Positions 11,301-22,711 of a DNA stretch of 37,230 nucleotides are shown piece by piece. Numbering within the stretch: the stretch's first letter is position 1; each line of letters opens with the position of its first letter. The position numbers and the translations under genes were made by a program. The DNA lies in assembly GCF_000255705.1 (NCBI RefSeq), contig NZ_JH636439.1, positions 1,812,014-1,849,243 of the forward strand, in the 5' to 3' direction. Origin of the DNA: Zavarzinella formosa DSM 19928. GTDB lineage: Bacteria; Planctomycetota; Planctomycetia; Gemmatales; Gemmataceae. The notes under the pieces are model-generated. The model had not been told where the DNA came from and ran no database searches. It was given only the letters and a program-made list of their open reading frames with translations.

Positions 11301-14300
11301 ACGACGGTGATGTCATGGAATGGTTGATCGGACATAGCCTCTCCTCGATTTGCCGTGCGTCGCTTCAATTCGGCCACGACGGTGATGTCATGGAATGGGG
11401 CACCGAAACGCTCCCGTGTTCTTGCCCGAGGGAGGCTTCAATTCGGCCACGACGGTGATGTCATGGAATGGCGATGAAGACTGAACAACTGATCCGGACG
11501 GCGATGGGCTTCAATTCGGCCACGACGGTGATGTCATGGAATGGACATCTGATTCATGACGTGGCCAAAATCCAGATGAAGCTTCAATTCGGCCACGACG
11601 GTGATGTCATGGAATGGGATTATGGCTACGTGGTCGTGCCCTCCCACTCCCCGGCTTCAATTCGGCCACGACGGTGATGTCATGGAATGGAACTAATCAC
11701 AGGTGGCCGCGCGGCCACCTGATACGCTTCAATTCGGCCACGACGGTGATGTCATGGAATGGCGGTTACTTCCGCACTTTGTTCCGCATTTTGCGGAAGG
11801 CTTCAATTCGGCCACGACGGTGATGTCATGGAATGGGATACGTTCGATGTCGAGGCTGAATAGTTCCTCGAATTGCTTCAATTCGGCCACGACGGTGATG
11901 TCATGGAATGGCGCGGCCCCGAGATCCGCGTCCCTCTCGTCGCCCGTGCTTCAATTCGGCCACGACGGTGATGTCATGGAATGGCCTGTTTTCAGATCGA
12001 TCAATTGCGTGGCGCACCCAGCTTCAATTCGGCCACGACGGTGATGTCATGGAATGGCGCCGCCTGAATCTCGTGGCCTTCCACCCACCGGCCGGCTTCA
12101 ATTCGGCCACGACGGTGATGTCATGGAATGGGAAGCGAGTCAGGCACCGGCTGTTTGGTGAACTCCAGGCTTCAATTCGGCCACGACGGTGATGTCATGG
12201 AATGGGGACGAGGTGGCCAAACATGCCGACTGGCCGGTGATGGCTTCAATTCGGCCACGACGGTGATGTCATGGAATGGGATTGTCACCAAGAAAGGCTA
12301 TGAGGCGCTTCTGGAGCTTCAATTCGGCCACGACGGTGATGTCATGGAATGGTTGGAATTGTGCAAGCTCATACTCAATTCCCTCAGTGGCTTCAATTCG
12401 GCCACGACGGTGATGTCATGGAATGGAGCGTCCCCACCTACTACCCTACTCACCGGCAAGGAGCTTCAATTCGGCCACGACGGTGATGTCATGGAATGGC
12501 ACAACCGCCCGGCCGTGAGCCGGGCTTTCGTCCAAGCTTCAATTCGGCCACGACGGTGATGTCATGGAATGGGCCATCCGCGAAAAGGCCGCGGCACGGG
12601 CCGCCAAGCTTCAATTCGGCCACGACGGTGATGTCATGGAATGGGCAAACTCCTTGTATTCAAGGGGTTTTGTCACTGGCGCTTCAATTCGGCCACGACG
12701 GTGATGTCATGGAATGGCTTTGTGGCGACCGAAAAGAAACGAACCGTCCGTATCGCTTCAATTCGGCCACGACGGTGATGTCATGGAATGGCGGCAGTTT
12801 TGATCGACGCGTGAATTTGCTCAACAAGCTTCAATTCGGCCACGACGGTGATGTCATGGAATGGTTCGTTGGCCGCAACAATAACCGCATCACCGCCGAG
12901 CTTCAATTCGGCCACGACGGTGATGTCATGGAATGGCATGAATTGCACGCCGGTGATTCGCTCGCGTGGATGCTTCAATTCGGCCACGACGGTGATGTCA
13001 TGGAATGGATGACTTGGAGTAACGCCAACTCGACCGAAGGATATCGCTTCAATTCGGCCACGACGGTGATGTCATGGAATGGGGGCGGGTGTTCATGGCC
13101 AATATCGCCGGACGCCAAGCTTCAATTCGGCCACGACGGTGATGTCATGGAATGGGCTCCCAATCCGGTGCGTGATGGCTTGCCGTCGAAGCTTCAATTC
13201 GGCCACGACGGTGATGTCATGGAATGGCTCGGCGACCGGATCGTCGAGATCATCGACGGGGTGACGAGCTTCAATTCGGCCACGACGGTGATGTCATGGA
13301 ATGGTGCATGACAGTTCTCTTTGTGGACCGGATCGATCAGCTTCAATTCGGCCACGACGGTGATGTCATGGAATGGCGCCGATCGCCAACGCCCGCCGAA
13401 GGGCACGCACCAGCTTCAATTCGGCCACGACGGTGATGTCATGGAATGGCCGGCGGCCGTGCCGGATCTTGGCACGCGGGTCCATGCTTCAATTCGGCCA
13501 CGACGGTGATGTCATGGAATGGCGCCGACCTCCGTGGCGCCCAAATCCCCGTCGTCCCGCTTCAATTCGGCCACGACGGTGATGTCATGGAATGGCCGAT
13601 TGCGGATTTGGGCGTGACGCCCGGATGGCGTAGCTTCAATTCGGCCACGACGGTGATGTCATGGAATGGGCGGCACGAAGACGCCCATTCGGAGGGCATT
13701 GAATCCCGCTTCAATTCGGCCACGACGGTGATGTCATGGAATGGTTCCCGTGTGGGGTCGCCATCAAAACGGGCCGGGAAGCTTCAATTCGGCCACGACG
13801 GTGATGTCATGGAATGGTTCCGGGAAAGTCCCATAGTCGACGATGGCGCCGCCGCTTCAATTCGGCCACGACGGTGATGTCATGGAATGGAAAGGAACGC
13901 GACCCACAATGAGCGTCATGGAAAAGCTTCAATTCGGCCACGACGGTGATGTCATGGAATGGGGGATATGCCGGGCGACATGAGTGTAAATCGACACGGA
14001 GCTTCAATTCGGCCACGACGGTGATGTCATGGAATGGTTGCACGATTTGCCGCTCATTATTCGCGTCATCGTCGCTTCAATTCGGCCACGACGGTGATGT
14101 CATGGAATGGGACTAAGGATCAGCACGCCCGGAAGTAGGTGTGAGAGGCTTCAATTCGGCCACGACGGTGATGTCATGGAATGGGCGAAAGTGGTCGCGT
14201 CAGAAGTCGCCACATTGAGTGCTTCAATTCGGCCACGACGGTGATGTCATGGAATGGAACAATCGACGATGTAATGGCGGCAGCAACGGGAGAAGCTTCA

Positions 14301-17300
14301 ATTCGGCCACGACGGTGATGTCATGGAATGGAAGTTGCCCGAGAGAAGGGGTTGCTCGCGGAAGAGCCTAGCTTCAATTCGGCCACGACGGTGATGTCAT
14401 GGAATGGTGGGTAATGTCGTCTGCGTCCGTGACGAGTAGGATGGCTTCAATTCGGCCACGACGGTGATGTCATGGAATGGGCGAAGACGGCAAATTTGCT
14501 GAACGGCGTTTCGGCGGCGCTTCAATTCGGCCACGACGGTGATGTCATGGAATGGCCCCCAAGCCGGGGAATGAAGTCGGAAATATCCTCGCTTCAATTC
14601 GGCCACGACGGTGATGTCATGGAATGGCTTTCAAAGTTGTCTCGCTTGATTGGCGGTCATGAGCTTCAATTCGGCCACGACGGTGATGTCATGGAATGGC
14701 TGGCGTGTTGGTGCGTCAACTGGACGCCGGAAACGGCTTCAATTCGGCCACGACGGTGATGTCATGGAATGGTTCGGCCTCCAAGAAACGGAATCCAATG
14801 GCACAACGGCTTCAATTCGGCCACGACGGTGATGTCATGGAATGGGCGGGCCTCGGTGGCGAACCGGGGAGGAACGAACTTGCTTCAATTCGGCCACGAC
14901 GGTGATGTCATGGAATGGCTGGCGGGGATCAACTGCAAAATCGGCTTGCCGAAGCTTCAATTCGGCCACGACGGTGATGTCATGGAATGGCTCGCGGCCG
15001 ACAACAAATCGGCATCGGCGGCGGTGCTTCAATTCGGCCACGACGGTGATGTCATGGAATGGTGTATTCGCTTTGGCAGCAAAACGGCATGAGTGCTTTC
15101 AGGCTTCAATTCGGCCACGACGGTGATGTCATGGAATGGATTGCCAAACCAGACACGTTTCCACCACCCGCCGGGGAGGCTTCAATTCGGCCACGACGGT
15201 GATGTCATGGAATGGCCGGCGGCGCGGCCACGGGCGCCGCCCCCGGCCATGCGGCTTCAATTCGGCCACGACGGTGATGTCATGGAATGGTAAGCCGGGA
15301 TGTGTCGCGTGGAATAGGGGACGAAGCTTCAATTCGGCCACGACGGTGATGTCATGGAATGGTCACACGCGCGAGGGTCGCCGCGTGGGAGAAGGCTGCG
15401 CTTCAATTCGGCCACGACGGTGATGTCATGGAATGGCTGGAAGGTAATTCTTTACACCTGTCGTAGTGAAATTGGGCTTCAATTCGGCCACGACGGTGAT
15501 GTCATGGAATGGCGCCGCTTCTCTACCCAAACCCAATTGTTTTAATCTGCTTCAATTCGGCCACGACGGTGATGTCATGGAATGGGGGTTGTTTGGCCTC
15601 GGGAAGATTGGCACATTCCCCGCGCTTCAATTCGGCCACGACGGTGATGTCATGGAATGGGTAATCATTGGCAGAGAGCCAGGTCGGGCGTTGACCCGCT
15701 TCAATTCGGCCACGACGGTGATGTCATGGAATGGCCGAGATGGTGTGGCCACGTGTCCGCACACCGGAAAGCTTCAATTCGGCCACGACGGTGATGTCAT
15801 GGAATGGTTGATCTGTTCTTCTGTGGGTTTGTAATGCCAAAGCGCTTCAATTCGGCCACGACGGTGATGTCATGGAATGGTTCATCCCAGCAATTCGGGA
15901 TGTTCATACAGTGCTTGCTTCAATTCGGCCACGACGGTGATGTCATGGAATGGGCAGATATTTTGACACACAAAGAACCGGCGTCATACTCGCTTCAATT
16001 CGGCCACGACGGTGATGTCATGGAATGGAACGCAAGCAGAATGCCCTACGGGTGGGCATCTGTCGGCTTCAATTCGGCCACGACGGTGATGTCATGGAAT
16101 GGTATCGGGATCAGTCCCGCGAACGATCACGGGACGAATGCGCTTCAATTCGGCCACGACGGTGATGTCATGGAATGGGGGGCGATACGGGCGGTCCCGA
16201 GAATGTTTGAACGGGCTTCAATTCGGCCACGACGGTGATGTCATGGAATGGGTTCTGGCCGGAGATCATTGCCGAGAAACTTGTCGAGCTTCAATTCGGC
16301 CACGACGGTGATGTCATGGAATGGTTGCTCGACATCCCATTTGCACTTCGCGTGCATTCGGGCTTCAATTCGGCCACGACGGTGATGTCATGGAATGGTG
16401 CAATGGCCCTTACAGCACCGAAGCAGAAGCGCTTGCTTCAATTCGGCCACGACGGTGATGTCATGGAATGGGCTGACCGAATGTCAAACTTGGCTTGCGA
16501 CGGGACTCGCTTCAATTCGGCCACGACGGTGATGTCATGGAATGGCTCGACGTGGAAAACACATCAGGTGAGTGGAACAAGGGCTTCAATTCGGCCACGA
16601 CGGTGATGTCATGGAATGGTCTGTGCGGCCCGGTTTGACGCCGAGGGACATCATCGCTTCAATTCGGCCACGACGGTGATGTCATGGAATGGTCTGAACA
16701 ACGCCCGGGCGTTGTTGCTGCTATCTTGAGCTTCAATTCGGCCACGACGGTGATGTCATGGAATGGTTCCCTTAGCCTTGCCTAACTGCATCACATCGAC
16801 GCTTCAATTCGGCCACGACGGTGATGTCATGGAATGGCTGACAAACGAATCGGGGACGAACACGTCTTTGAGGCTTCAATTCGGCCACGACGGTGATGTC
16901 ATGGAATGGGCGAACCAGCGGCATCGGACAGCGGGGGCAATGGCGTGCTTCAATTCGGCCACGACGGTGATGTCATGGAATGGGGTCGACATTCCATGAA
17001 GCCAAGAATTTTTGCCAAGCTTCAATTCGGCCACGACGGTGATGTCATGGAATGGCAGTCCCCGAAAGATACTCTGTCACGGTCTGCCGGTAGCTTCAAT
17101 TCGGCCACGACGGTGATGTCATGGAATGGCCTGCTGCGGGACGCCTCCCGCCTGCTGGTCAACTCGCTTCAATTCGGCCACGACGGTGATGTCATGGAAT
17201 GGATCAGACCGAGCTAACCGCATTGCGGCACGACCGGGGCTTCAATTCGGCCACGACGGTGATGTCATGGAATGGGCTGTTGTTGAGTTTGAAAAAGAGA

Positions 17301-18370
17301 TTTAGTACCTAAGCTTCAATTCGGCCACGACGGTGATGTCATGGAATGGTTCGCCCTTCGTGAACGACGGGGGCTTCACGACCTGCTTCAATTCGGCCAC
17401 GACGGTGATGTCATGGAATGGGACAAAAAGGCGAAGCTCGACCTCGCCGTGGTGAAGCTTCAATTCGGCCACGACGGTGATGTCATGGAATGGGCAATGA
17501 GCCAGAGACCGCCAGATGATTTGTCAGTGCTTCAATTCGGCCACGACGGTGATGTCATGGAATGGTCAACTACGAAGCGTTTCAGGAGAGCCGCAAGCAA
17601 CGCTTCAATTCGGCCACGACGGTGATGTCATGGAATGGTCCGGCCGACCCGGCGTTGACGGTGAACGACGACGCGACGCTTCAATTCGGCCACGACGGTG
17701 ATGTCATGGAATGGGACCCCGAGCCCGGAAGCGAAGCCCCAAGAGCCCGCGCTTCAATTCGGCCACGACGGTGATGTCATGGAATGGCGGGCATGGGTGG
17801 CGAAAAAGATCGCTCCAAAAGCGCTTCAATTCGGCCACGACGGTGATGTCATGGAATGGACCAAACTCCTCGCCGGCAAAGAGCCGGACAAGGATGCTTC
17901 AATTCGGCCACGACGGTGATGTCATGGAATGGACAAGGACCAGATCCGCAATTCGGTCGGCATCAACGGCTTCAATTCGGCCACGACGGTGATGTCATGG
18001 AATGGTCCCCTCGCATCCGAGGTAAAGCACTTCCCCCGGATCGCTTCAATTCGGCCACGACGGTGATGTCATGGAATGGGACAGTCCTCAAGAACCCGTG
18101 TCCGCCCCATCGAAGGCTTCAATTCGGCCACGACGGTGATGTCATGGAATGGGGCCCAAAGCGGATTGTTTTCCCGGTCGTTTAGCTGGCTTCAATTCGG
18201 CCACGACGGTGATGTCATGGAATGGGAGGACATGGGCATGAATTGCTGGCCCGGCCTTCAGGCTTCAATTCGGCCACGACGGTGATGTCATGGAATGGTT
18301 CCAGAAGCTTTTGAAACAGCAAGTCATCCTTGAGCTTCAATTCGGCCACGACGGTGATGTCATGGAATGG
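2399..18370 (-). CRISPR. Type I-G CRISPR array, 218 repeats / 217 spacers
   Basis: I counted 218 copies of a 37-bp repeat by hand, with unit lengths of 71-77 bp and therefore spacers of about 34-40 bp. In transcribed (minus) orientation the repeat begins CCATTCCATGAC and ends GGCCGAATTGAAGC. The ATTGAAGC end resembles the ATTGAAAC end of many type I repeats. Positions 6-12 and 19-25 pair (CCATGAC with GTCGTGG, one T-G wobble) to give a 7-bp stem with a 6-nt loop. Orientation is set by that end and stem, by degenerate repeats only at the left (2399-3088), and by the leader and co-oriented cas operon at the right. Repeats are otherwise nearly invariant. Exceptions are T in place of the first plus-strand G at 6811 and 6884, and a C-to-T change at 8436. 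Spacers look mostly like coding DNA of mixed composition. Confidence 0.99.
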
Positions 18371-18756
18371 CCTTCTTGGCGTAAGTGGTGATCTTGTTGG
18401 CACTTTAAGTCGGTGTTGCGAGCGGGATGAGGCGTAGGCATTAATATCTTTCTTTTGGAATGGCCCCCGCGTCGCAAGTCTTTTGTCACAAGAGCTTTTG
18501 GATTTGCGAGTGGGGGGTGAGGTCGCGAAATCATTGTTAGTCAAAGATGTCAAAGAACTTCGGAACGGGCGGGCTTCCGAGTCGGGTTTCATGACCGGGC
18601 GTCTCGCGGAGCGATTTTGGACGCAATGAGGCTCTGGTCGGGGCTTCTCGGGTATCTTAACGGATTTTCGGGGTCGGGGGATATTCAAAAACAGGGCGGA
18701 GGCGGATTATTTTTTCTCGGACGGGATGGCGTCGGTTCCTCATTCATCAGGGGAAA
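18371..18756 (-). promoter_or_regulatory. CRISPR leader between cas3 and the newest repeat
   Basis: This is a gene-free stretch of 386 bp. It separates the stop codon of cas3 (18757-18759) from the leader-proximal repeat (18334-18370), and both are read leftward. It is the only flank next to non-degenerate repeats, so it should hold the array promoter and the integration signals. A clear sigma-70 promoter is not visible; a TATTAA-like element on the minus strand lies near 18440. At 18456-18465 the leader contains GGCCATTCCA (minus strand), identical to the 10 bp spanning the leader-repeat junction at 18363-18372. Confidence 0.75.
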
Positions 18757-21700
18757 TCATACGACGGCTCGGGCGGTGGTGAAGTTCGGGGTCTTGCCCA
18801 CGAGGATGCGCTGCAGACGGAAGGCGGCGGTCACGCCGAGATCGCGGAGGCGGTTGGATTCCGGTTCCTCCTGTTGCAGGCCGGGGAGCGACAGTAGGGA
18901 GGCGATGCCGTCCGGCGGGAGCGGGGATGCCCACAACGGCCAGGTCAGCCAGGTGTTGCTCGCCTTGTTCCCCCGAAAGCCTCTTGTGGACAGGCGATCG
19001 CCATTCGGGAAGGATGGGAACAGCGTCCAGCCTTCGATCGCGAGCCGGTTGGCCCCCAACATGCCTCCTTGACGATTTCGGGTCGGGTCGCCGGACGGCA
19101 TGTACCACTGGTAGGCGTGCCGTCGGTCTTCGGTCGGTTCCCAGTGCAGGGATTGGTTGGCCAGCTTGTCTGCGTAATCCCACGGATTAAAGAGGCTTCG
19201 GATCAGGTGCTCTGCCCGTGTGTTCTGCATGACGGCCTTCAGATTTCCGATCAGGTAATCCTTGCGAACTGTTTGCAGTTGGCTCGCCACTTCGGGAAGC
19301 ATTTCCGAGAGTAATGCGACATACCAATCCGAGCGGATTCTGTCTCCGTTCTTTGTGTCGGCGAATACTTTGCGAAGCGAGGAAACCGATGGCATGTCCT
19401 TGACCTCCAACAGATCCACGGCCAACGCACAGGCGTGTTCGTTGACGGTTCTTGGAAGCAACTCCACCAAGGTGTCGATGAACTCCTCTTGTTGCACGCT
19501 TCCGTTCAAATGAAGAACAGGAATCTGCGACGCTTTTTCCCATCCCCAAGACATGCTAACCTTGCCACGAAGCCATTCGGGTGAAGTCGATGATTCGGCG
19601 GCGTTTTGCAACACGTTCAACGCGCCCAACGCGGCGAGGAAAGCGAGCGGATTGGACCCGTCCAAACCCATCAACGGAAGTGGATGTGTTGCAAGAATCT
19701 GACGAGGGGGCGAGATCGCCTGAACGGGGATCGTTGGGATTTTTCGCGGAGCATACTCCGGCTCTTGCTCGATCCGGCTGGCAGCTTGATCGGCCAAGCG
19801 GAAAATGGTTTCGAGATAAGCCGAACCCCACCAGCCATGTGACCGGACAATTTTCCAGAAGCGTTCAACGACACTCGCATTGGCCACGCGGGGAGACAAC
19901 TGCGACGGATCAACGGAATACGTTTCCCCGAGAAGTTCGACCGAGAATGTTGGAAGCGATGTGTTGGTGTCTGTCAGCGGGGGTGCGAACGGGCGGGCAT
20001 GCCCGTGATGACTGGCGATCAGATGCAGCAGAAGCGGATCGTCGGTCTTCTGGCTCATCGCGGCCAGCGAAAGCATTTCGTGACGGCCTCCTTTTGGAAA
20101 TTGGTGGACCTTGCGAGCCGATTCCATTTCAGCAGCCGTTACGGGTCCGATAGCCGATTTGGCCCAAAGCGGCGGTCGGACCGTGCGAGGTGAGCGACCT
20201 TGTAACATCGCCTGAAATCGCGGATCGGCTTTGCCGACATCGTGCGCCCGTGCTGCCGAGACAAACGTGGAAAGCAAATCCGGCAAAACGCATCCTGATA
20301 AGAAATACTCGGCATAATGAACCACATTCGCAGTGTGATCCGTAAGGGTGATTGCTTGCCGGGATGGCACATAAGTTGATTCGTCGTCCGAAAACGTCGG
20401 GTCGTACTTTCTTAACCGTTGCCGCCCGACAACAACGAAACCCGACATGCCTTTTGGATACCTCATCGACTTTCGCGCAAAGGGCTTTCTAAGTTCTTTC
20501 ACGGCCAGCAAAAGCCATTCAGGTGAATCCGTCTGGGCATTCTCCTTGATGGCGTCGATTGCTGTTGTGATTTGATCCTCAGCATCCTCAGCATCCAAAT
20601 CAATCGTGGAATTTGGAAATCTCCAAATGGCACGATCCCGCGACCGTTGAAACGCCGCCTCGGCATCATCCGAAGGGGGAAGTCGCGGAAAGTCACCCAA
20701 CAGCCCAATGTCTTCGGATGATTGCGAGATTACATAGGTGCGGTTTGGTTGCACGCCACTCGGCGCGTTAACAATTACTGTGTCATCGTTCGTCGGACCA
20801 GCCCAACAAAGGGCTTCCCGAACTCCAGCCGACTCGTATTCCTCTTCTGTCTCTTTAGGCCCGCCTTCCATGTCAGCCGATTCGTCCGGTTTGATTTCGC
20901 CCGCAAGCCACTTTTGAAACTGACTGATTCGCACAGGCAAAGCTTCCGACGAGCTTGGCGGGCAAAGGCCCGCCACTTCTGCCCACTTGGACGAGTCGTT
21001 GCCCAAGTCGCCGCGAATGATCACTTGCACATCCGGTTCGCCCGTTTGTTGGTCGCCATGAAGGAACAAAGCCACTTCAGGATCGGGCGTTGGTATTGGA
21101 GAAGTTTGGACCCAACAATCCAAATGTGCGGGAAGCAGGATGGGGGCGTCATTTGTCGGTGCGTTCAGAGATGATAAGTCAGTGGATTCAGTCTGTGTCC
21201 GCATGGCGGCGATGCCGAAGTCGATCATGCCATCGGTTGCTTGTTCATTCAGCCATTTCCATGTGTTGGCCAGACTAATGCCATACACTGGATCATCTTC
21301 GGTGTCTTCCGTTTGATCTCCACGAACGACGATCGCGCCTTTGGCAGTGTCGCGGGCCGCGATGCGGTTTAGTCGGCCGAACCGTTGACGCAAGGCGTCC
21401 AAACTGGCACATTCGGTCACAAGGGCATGAAGATCCAAATCAGCCCCGCACTCCAAGCATTGGGTCGCCACCACGAAGGTCGGCGTCATCACGCCGCCCT
21501 TGCCCGAGAAAAGAGAAGTGAGTTCGTTAAGCACTCGGTCACGATCAAGCGGCCGCATCCGGCCTGTTAGCAGAATCACACGAGGGAGAGTTTCTGGCTT
21601 GGTCTTCTTGTCTGCCGGTGTCGTCAAGAATTGCTTTAGCTCACGCGCTGTTGCGACTCGGTTAACAATGATTCCGACTGCTTGAAAACCTTCGGCCATT

Positions 21701-22638
21701 AGTGTCCGGGCTTGTTCGGCAAGCGTTTTCACCAACTCCGGACGATGCTTCTTGCCTTTGGCCTTTTCGGAAATCACCAATTTGCATGGCTTTGCTGCTT
21801 TGATACGTTTGCCCAGCACTGGATGCTGCTTGTCTTCCTCGTTATCACGTTCAATCCTCGGCCGGTCTTGGACGGCCGGATGTCCGCCAACCAGATGTTG
21901 TTGACCTTCCTCATTATCGCGTTCGATCTGTTCGGGCTCCGGCTCTTCGTCCGGAGTTGCAGTGATGGTGACGAACGTGAACGGGGCGAGTGATTTATTC
22001 CAATTCCGGTATTGGGCTACGCTCGCTGTTGTTTGGGAGAACGGCTTCGCACAATGAGCCTCGTCCAGCAAAATCAGCGAATCATTGCCAACCAGTCCCG
22101 CGTGAACCGGCTTCATGGAATCTGAAACCCCGTATCCGCGGAATAACAAACGAGAACCCACTTGATCGACGGTCGAACAGATCACCGTGGGTTGAAGCGG
22201 CGAGCGAACCCAGACATCTTCTCGGTACATGCCCCCGCGAAGTGTGTACACATCCAAGGGGCGATCATCTCCGCCCAAGTGCCGGAGAGCAGCGGATACT
22301 TCTTGGAGAATGGGCCATTCTGCGAACAAGCTTTGATCCAATAGCTTCTTGCTCAATTCTTTCGCGGCTTCGAATGCCTGGTCCACAACGACCCGACGGT
22401 CCACCACGAAGAAGATTCGACGGGCCGCCGTGCGATTTTCATGTTTTGCCTGACACGCAAGGGCAAACACTGCGATGTCAATACACGCCGTTTTTCCGGC
22501 GGCAGTCGGCAACGCAATCACAGAAGGCCAGTCCCCGGCACAAGCCCGGATTGCCATGCGAGACTGCCAGGGAAACGGTTCATATCCGTGGATGGCCTGG
22601 AAGAATTCGTTGAAACGGTCAGGAGTGAGGGAGGGCAT
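18757..22638 (-). CDS. cas3: Cas3 helicase-nuclease fused to a C-terminal Cas8-like (Cas3-extension) domain
   Basis: This is a 1293-aa effector nuclease that unwinds and degrades DNA marked by the crRNA complex. The order is helicase first, HD second, as in type I-G Cas3. Visible helicase motifs: TAAGKT at 45-50 (Walker A), LLDEAH at 190-195, TITATP at 224-229 and QRFGRLNR at 418-425. The HD nuclease follows, with H768, H799-D800 (AHDVGK), H853 and H877-H878-x-H880. From about residue 985, LPLMGLDGSNPLAFLAALGA starts a further domain of about 300 aa that resembles the small type I-G Cas3-extension/Csb3 (Cas8-type) family, so target recognition and degradation may be in one chain. Residues 238-273 carry a repeated IERDNEE motif (see separate repeat). 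It starts 73 bp after csb2 and its Shine-Dalgarno is weak. No separate csx17 gene is present. Confidence 0.93.
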   Translation of the reverse strand: MPSLTPDRFNEFFQAIHGYEPFPWQSRMAIRACAGDWPSVIALPTAAGKTACIDIAVFALACQAKHENRTAARRIFFVVDRRVVVDQAFEAAKELSKKLLDQSLFAEWPILQEVSAALRHLGGDDRPLDVYTLRGGMYREDVWVRSPLQPTVICSTVDQVGSRLLFRGYGVSDSMKPVHAGLVGNDSLILLDEAHCAKPFSQTTASVAQYRNWNKSLAPFTFVTITATPDEEPEPEQIERDNEEGQQHLVGGHPAVQDRPRIERDNEEDKQHPVLGKRIKAAKPCKLVISEKAKGKKHRPELVKTLAEQARTLMAEGFQAVGIIVNRVATARELKQFLTTPADKKTKPETLPRVILLTGRMRPLDRDRVLNELTSLFSGKGGVMTPTFVVATQCLECGADLDLHALVTECASLDALRQRFGRLNRIAARDTAKGAIVVRGDQTEDTEDDPVYGISLANTWKWLNEQATDGMIDFGIAAMRTQTESTDLSSLNAPTNDAPILLPAHLDCWVQTSPIPTPDPEVALFLHGDQQTGEPDVQVIIRGDLGNDSSKWAEVAGLCPPSSSEALPVRISQFQKWLAGEIKPDESADMEGGPKETEEEYESAGVREALCWAGPTNDDTVIVNAPSGVQPNRTYVISQSSEDIGLLGDFPRLPPSDDAEAAFQRSRDRAIWRFPNSTIDLDAEDAEDQITTAIDAIKENAQTDSPEWLLLAVKELRKPFARKSMRYPKGMSGFVVVGRQRLRKYDPTFSDDESTYVPSRQAITLTDHTANVVHYAEYFLSGCVLPDLLSTFVSAARAHDVGKADPRFQAMLQGRSPRTVRPPLWAKSAIGPVTAAEMESARKVHQFPKGGRHEMLSLAAMSQKTDDPLLLHLIASHHGHARPFAPPLTDTNTSLPTFSVELLGETYSVDPSQLSPRVANASVVERFWKIVRSHGWWGSAYLETIFRLADQAASRIEQEPEYAPRKIPTIPVQAISPPRQILATHPLPLMGLDGSNPLAFLAALGALNVLQNAAESSTSPEWLRGKVSMSWGWEKASQIPVLHLNGSVQQEEFIDTLVELLPRTVNEHACALAVDLLEVKDMPSVSSLRKVFADTKNGDRIRSDWYVALLSEMLPEVASQLQTVRKDYLIGNLKAVMQNTRAEHLIRSLFNPWDYADKLANQSLHWEPTEDRRHAYQWYMPSGDPTRNRQGGMLGANRLAIEGWTLFPSFPNGDRLSTRGFRGNKASNTWLTWPLWASPLPPDGIASLLSLPGLQQEEPESNRLRDLGVTAAFRLQRILVGKTPNFTTARAVV
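21821..21928 (-). repeat. Diverged 36-bp direct repeat separated by 36 bp inside cas3 (unit 72 bp)
   Basis: Positions 21821-21856 and 21893-21928 share 27 of 36 bases. They encode IERDNEEDKQHP and IERDNEEGQQHL in Cas3, just after helicase motif TITATP. The differences are largely synonymous. The 36 bp between them (21857-21892) are unrelated to the repeats. The 72-bp unit keeps the reading frame and adds 24 residues. It has the same geometry as the three perfect duplications elsewhere in the window, so it may be an old, tolerated ectopic spacer insertion. A naturally repetitive surface loop is the alternative. Confidence 0.45.
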
Positions 22639-22711
22639 GATCGAGTCTCGGTTGAATGGTCATTGAAAATACCGATGTGCCGCCAACAGGGGCGCCTGTC
22701 GGCGATACGCC

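Noticed and set aside
2500-14830. Spacers at about 2507-2541 and 14773-14808 as a related pair
   Set aside because: They share AAGAAA and ATCCAATG-like words, but the alignment needs gaps and the rest does not match.
2447-18365. Many open frames of 60-270 codons across the array
   Set aside because: They are read-through of the CRISPR repeat, which encodes LQFGHDGDVMEW or FNSATTVMSWNG in two frames and stops (ASIRPRR then TGA) in the third. Repeated peptides with random inserts are not genes.
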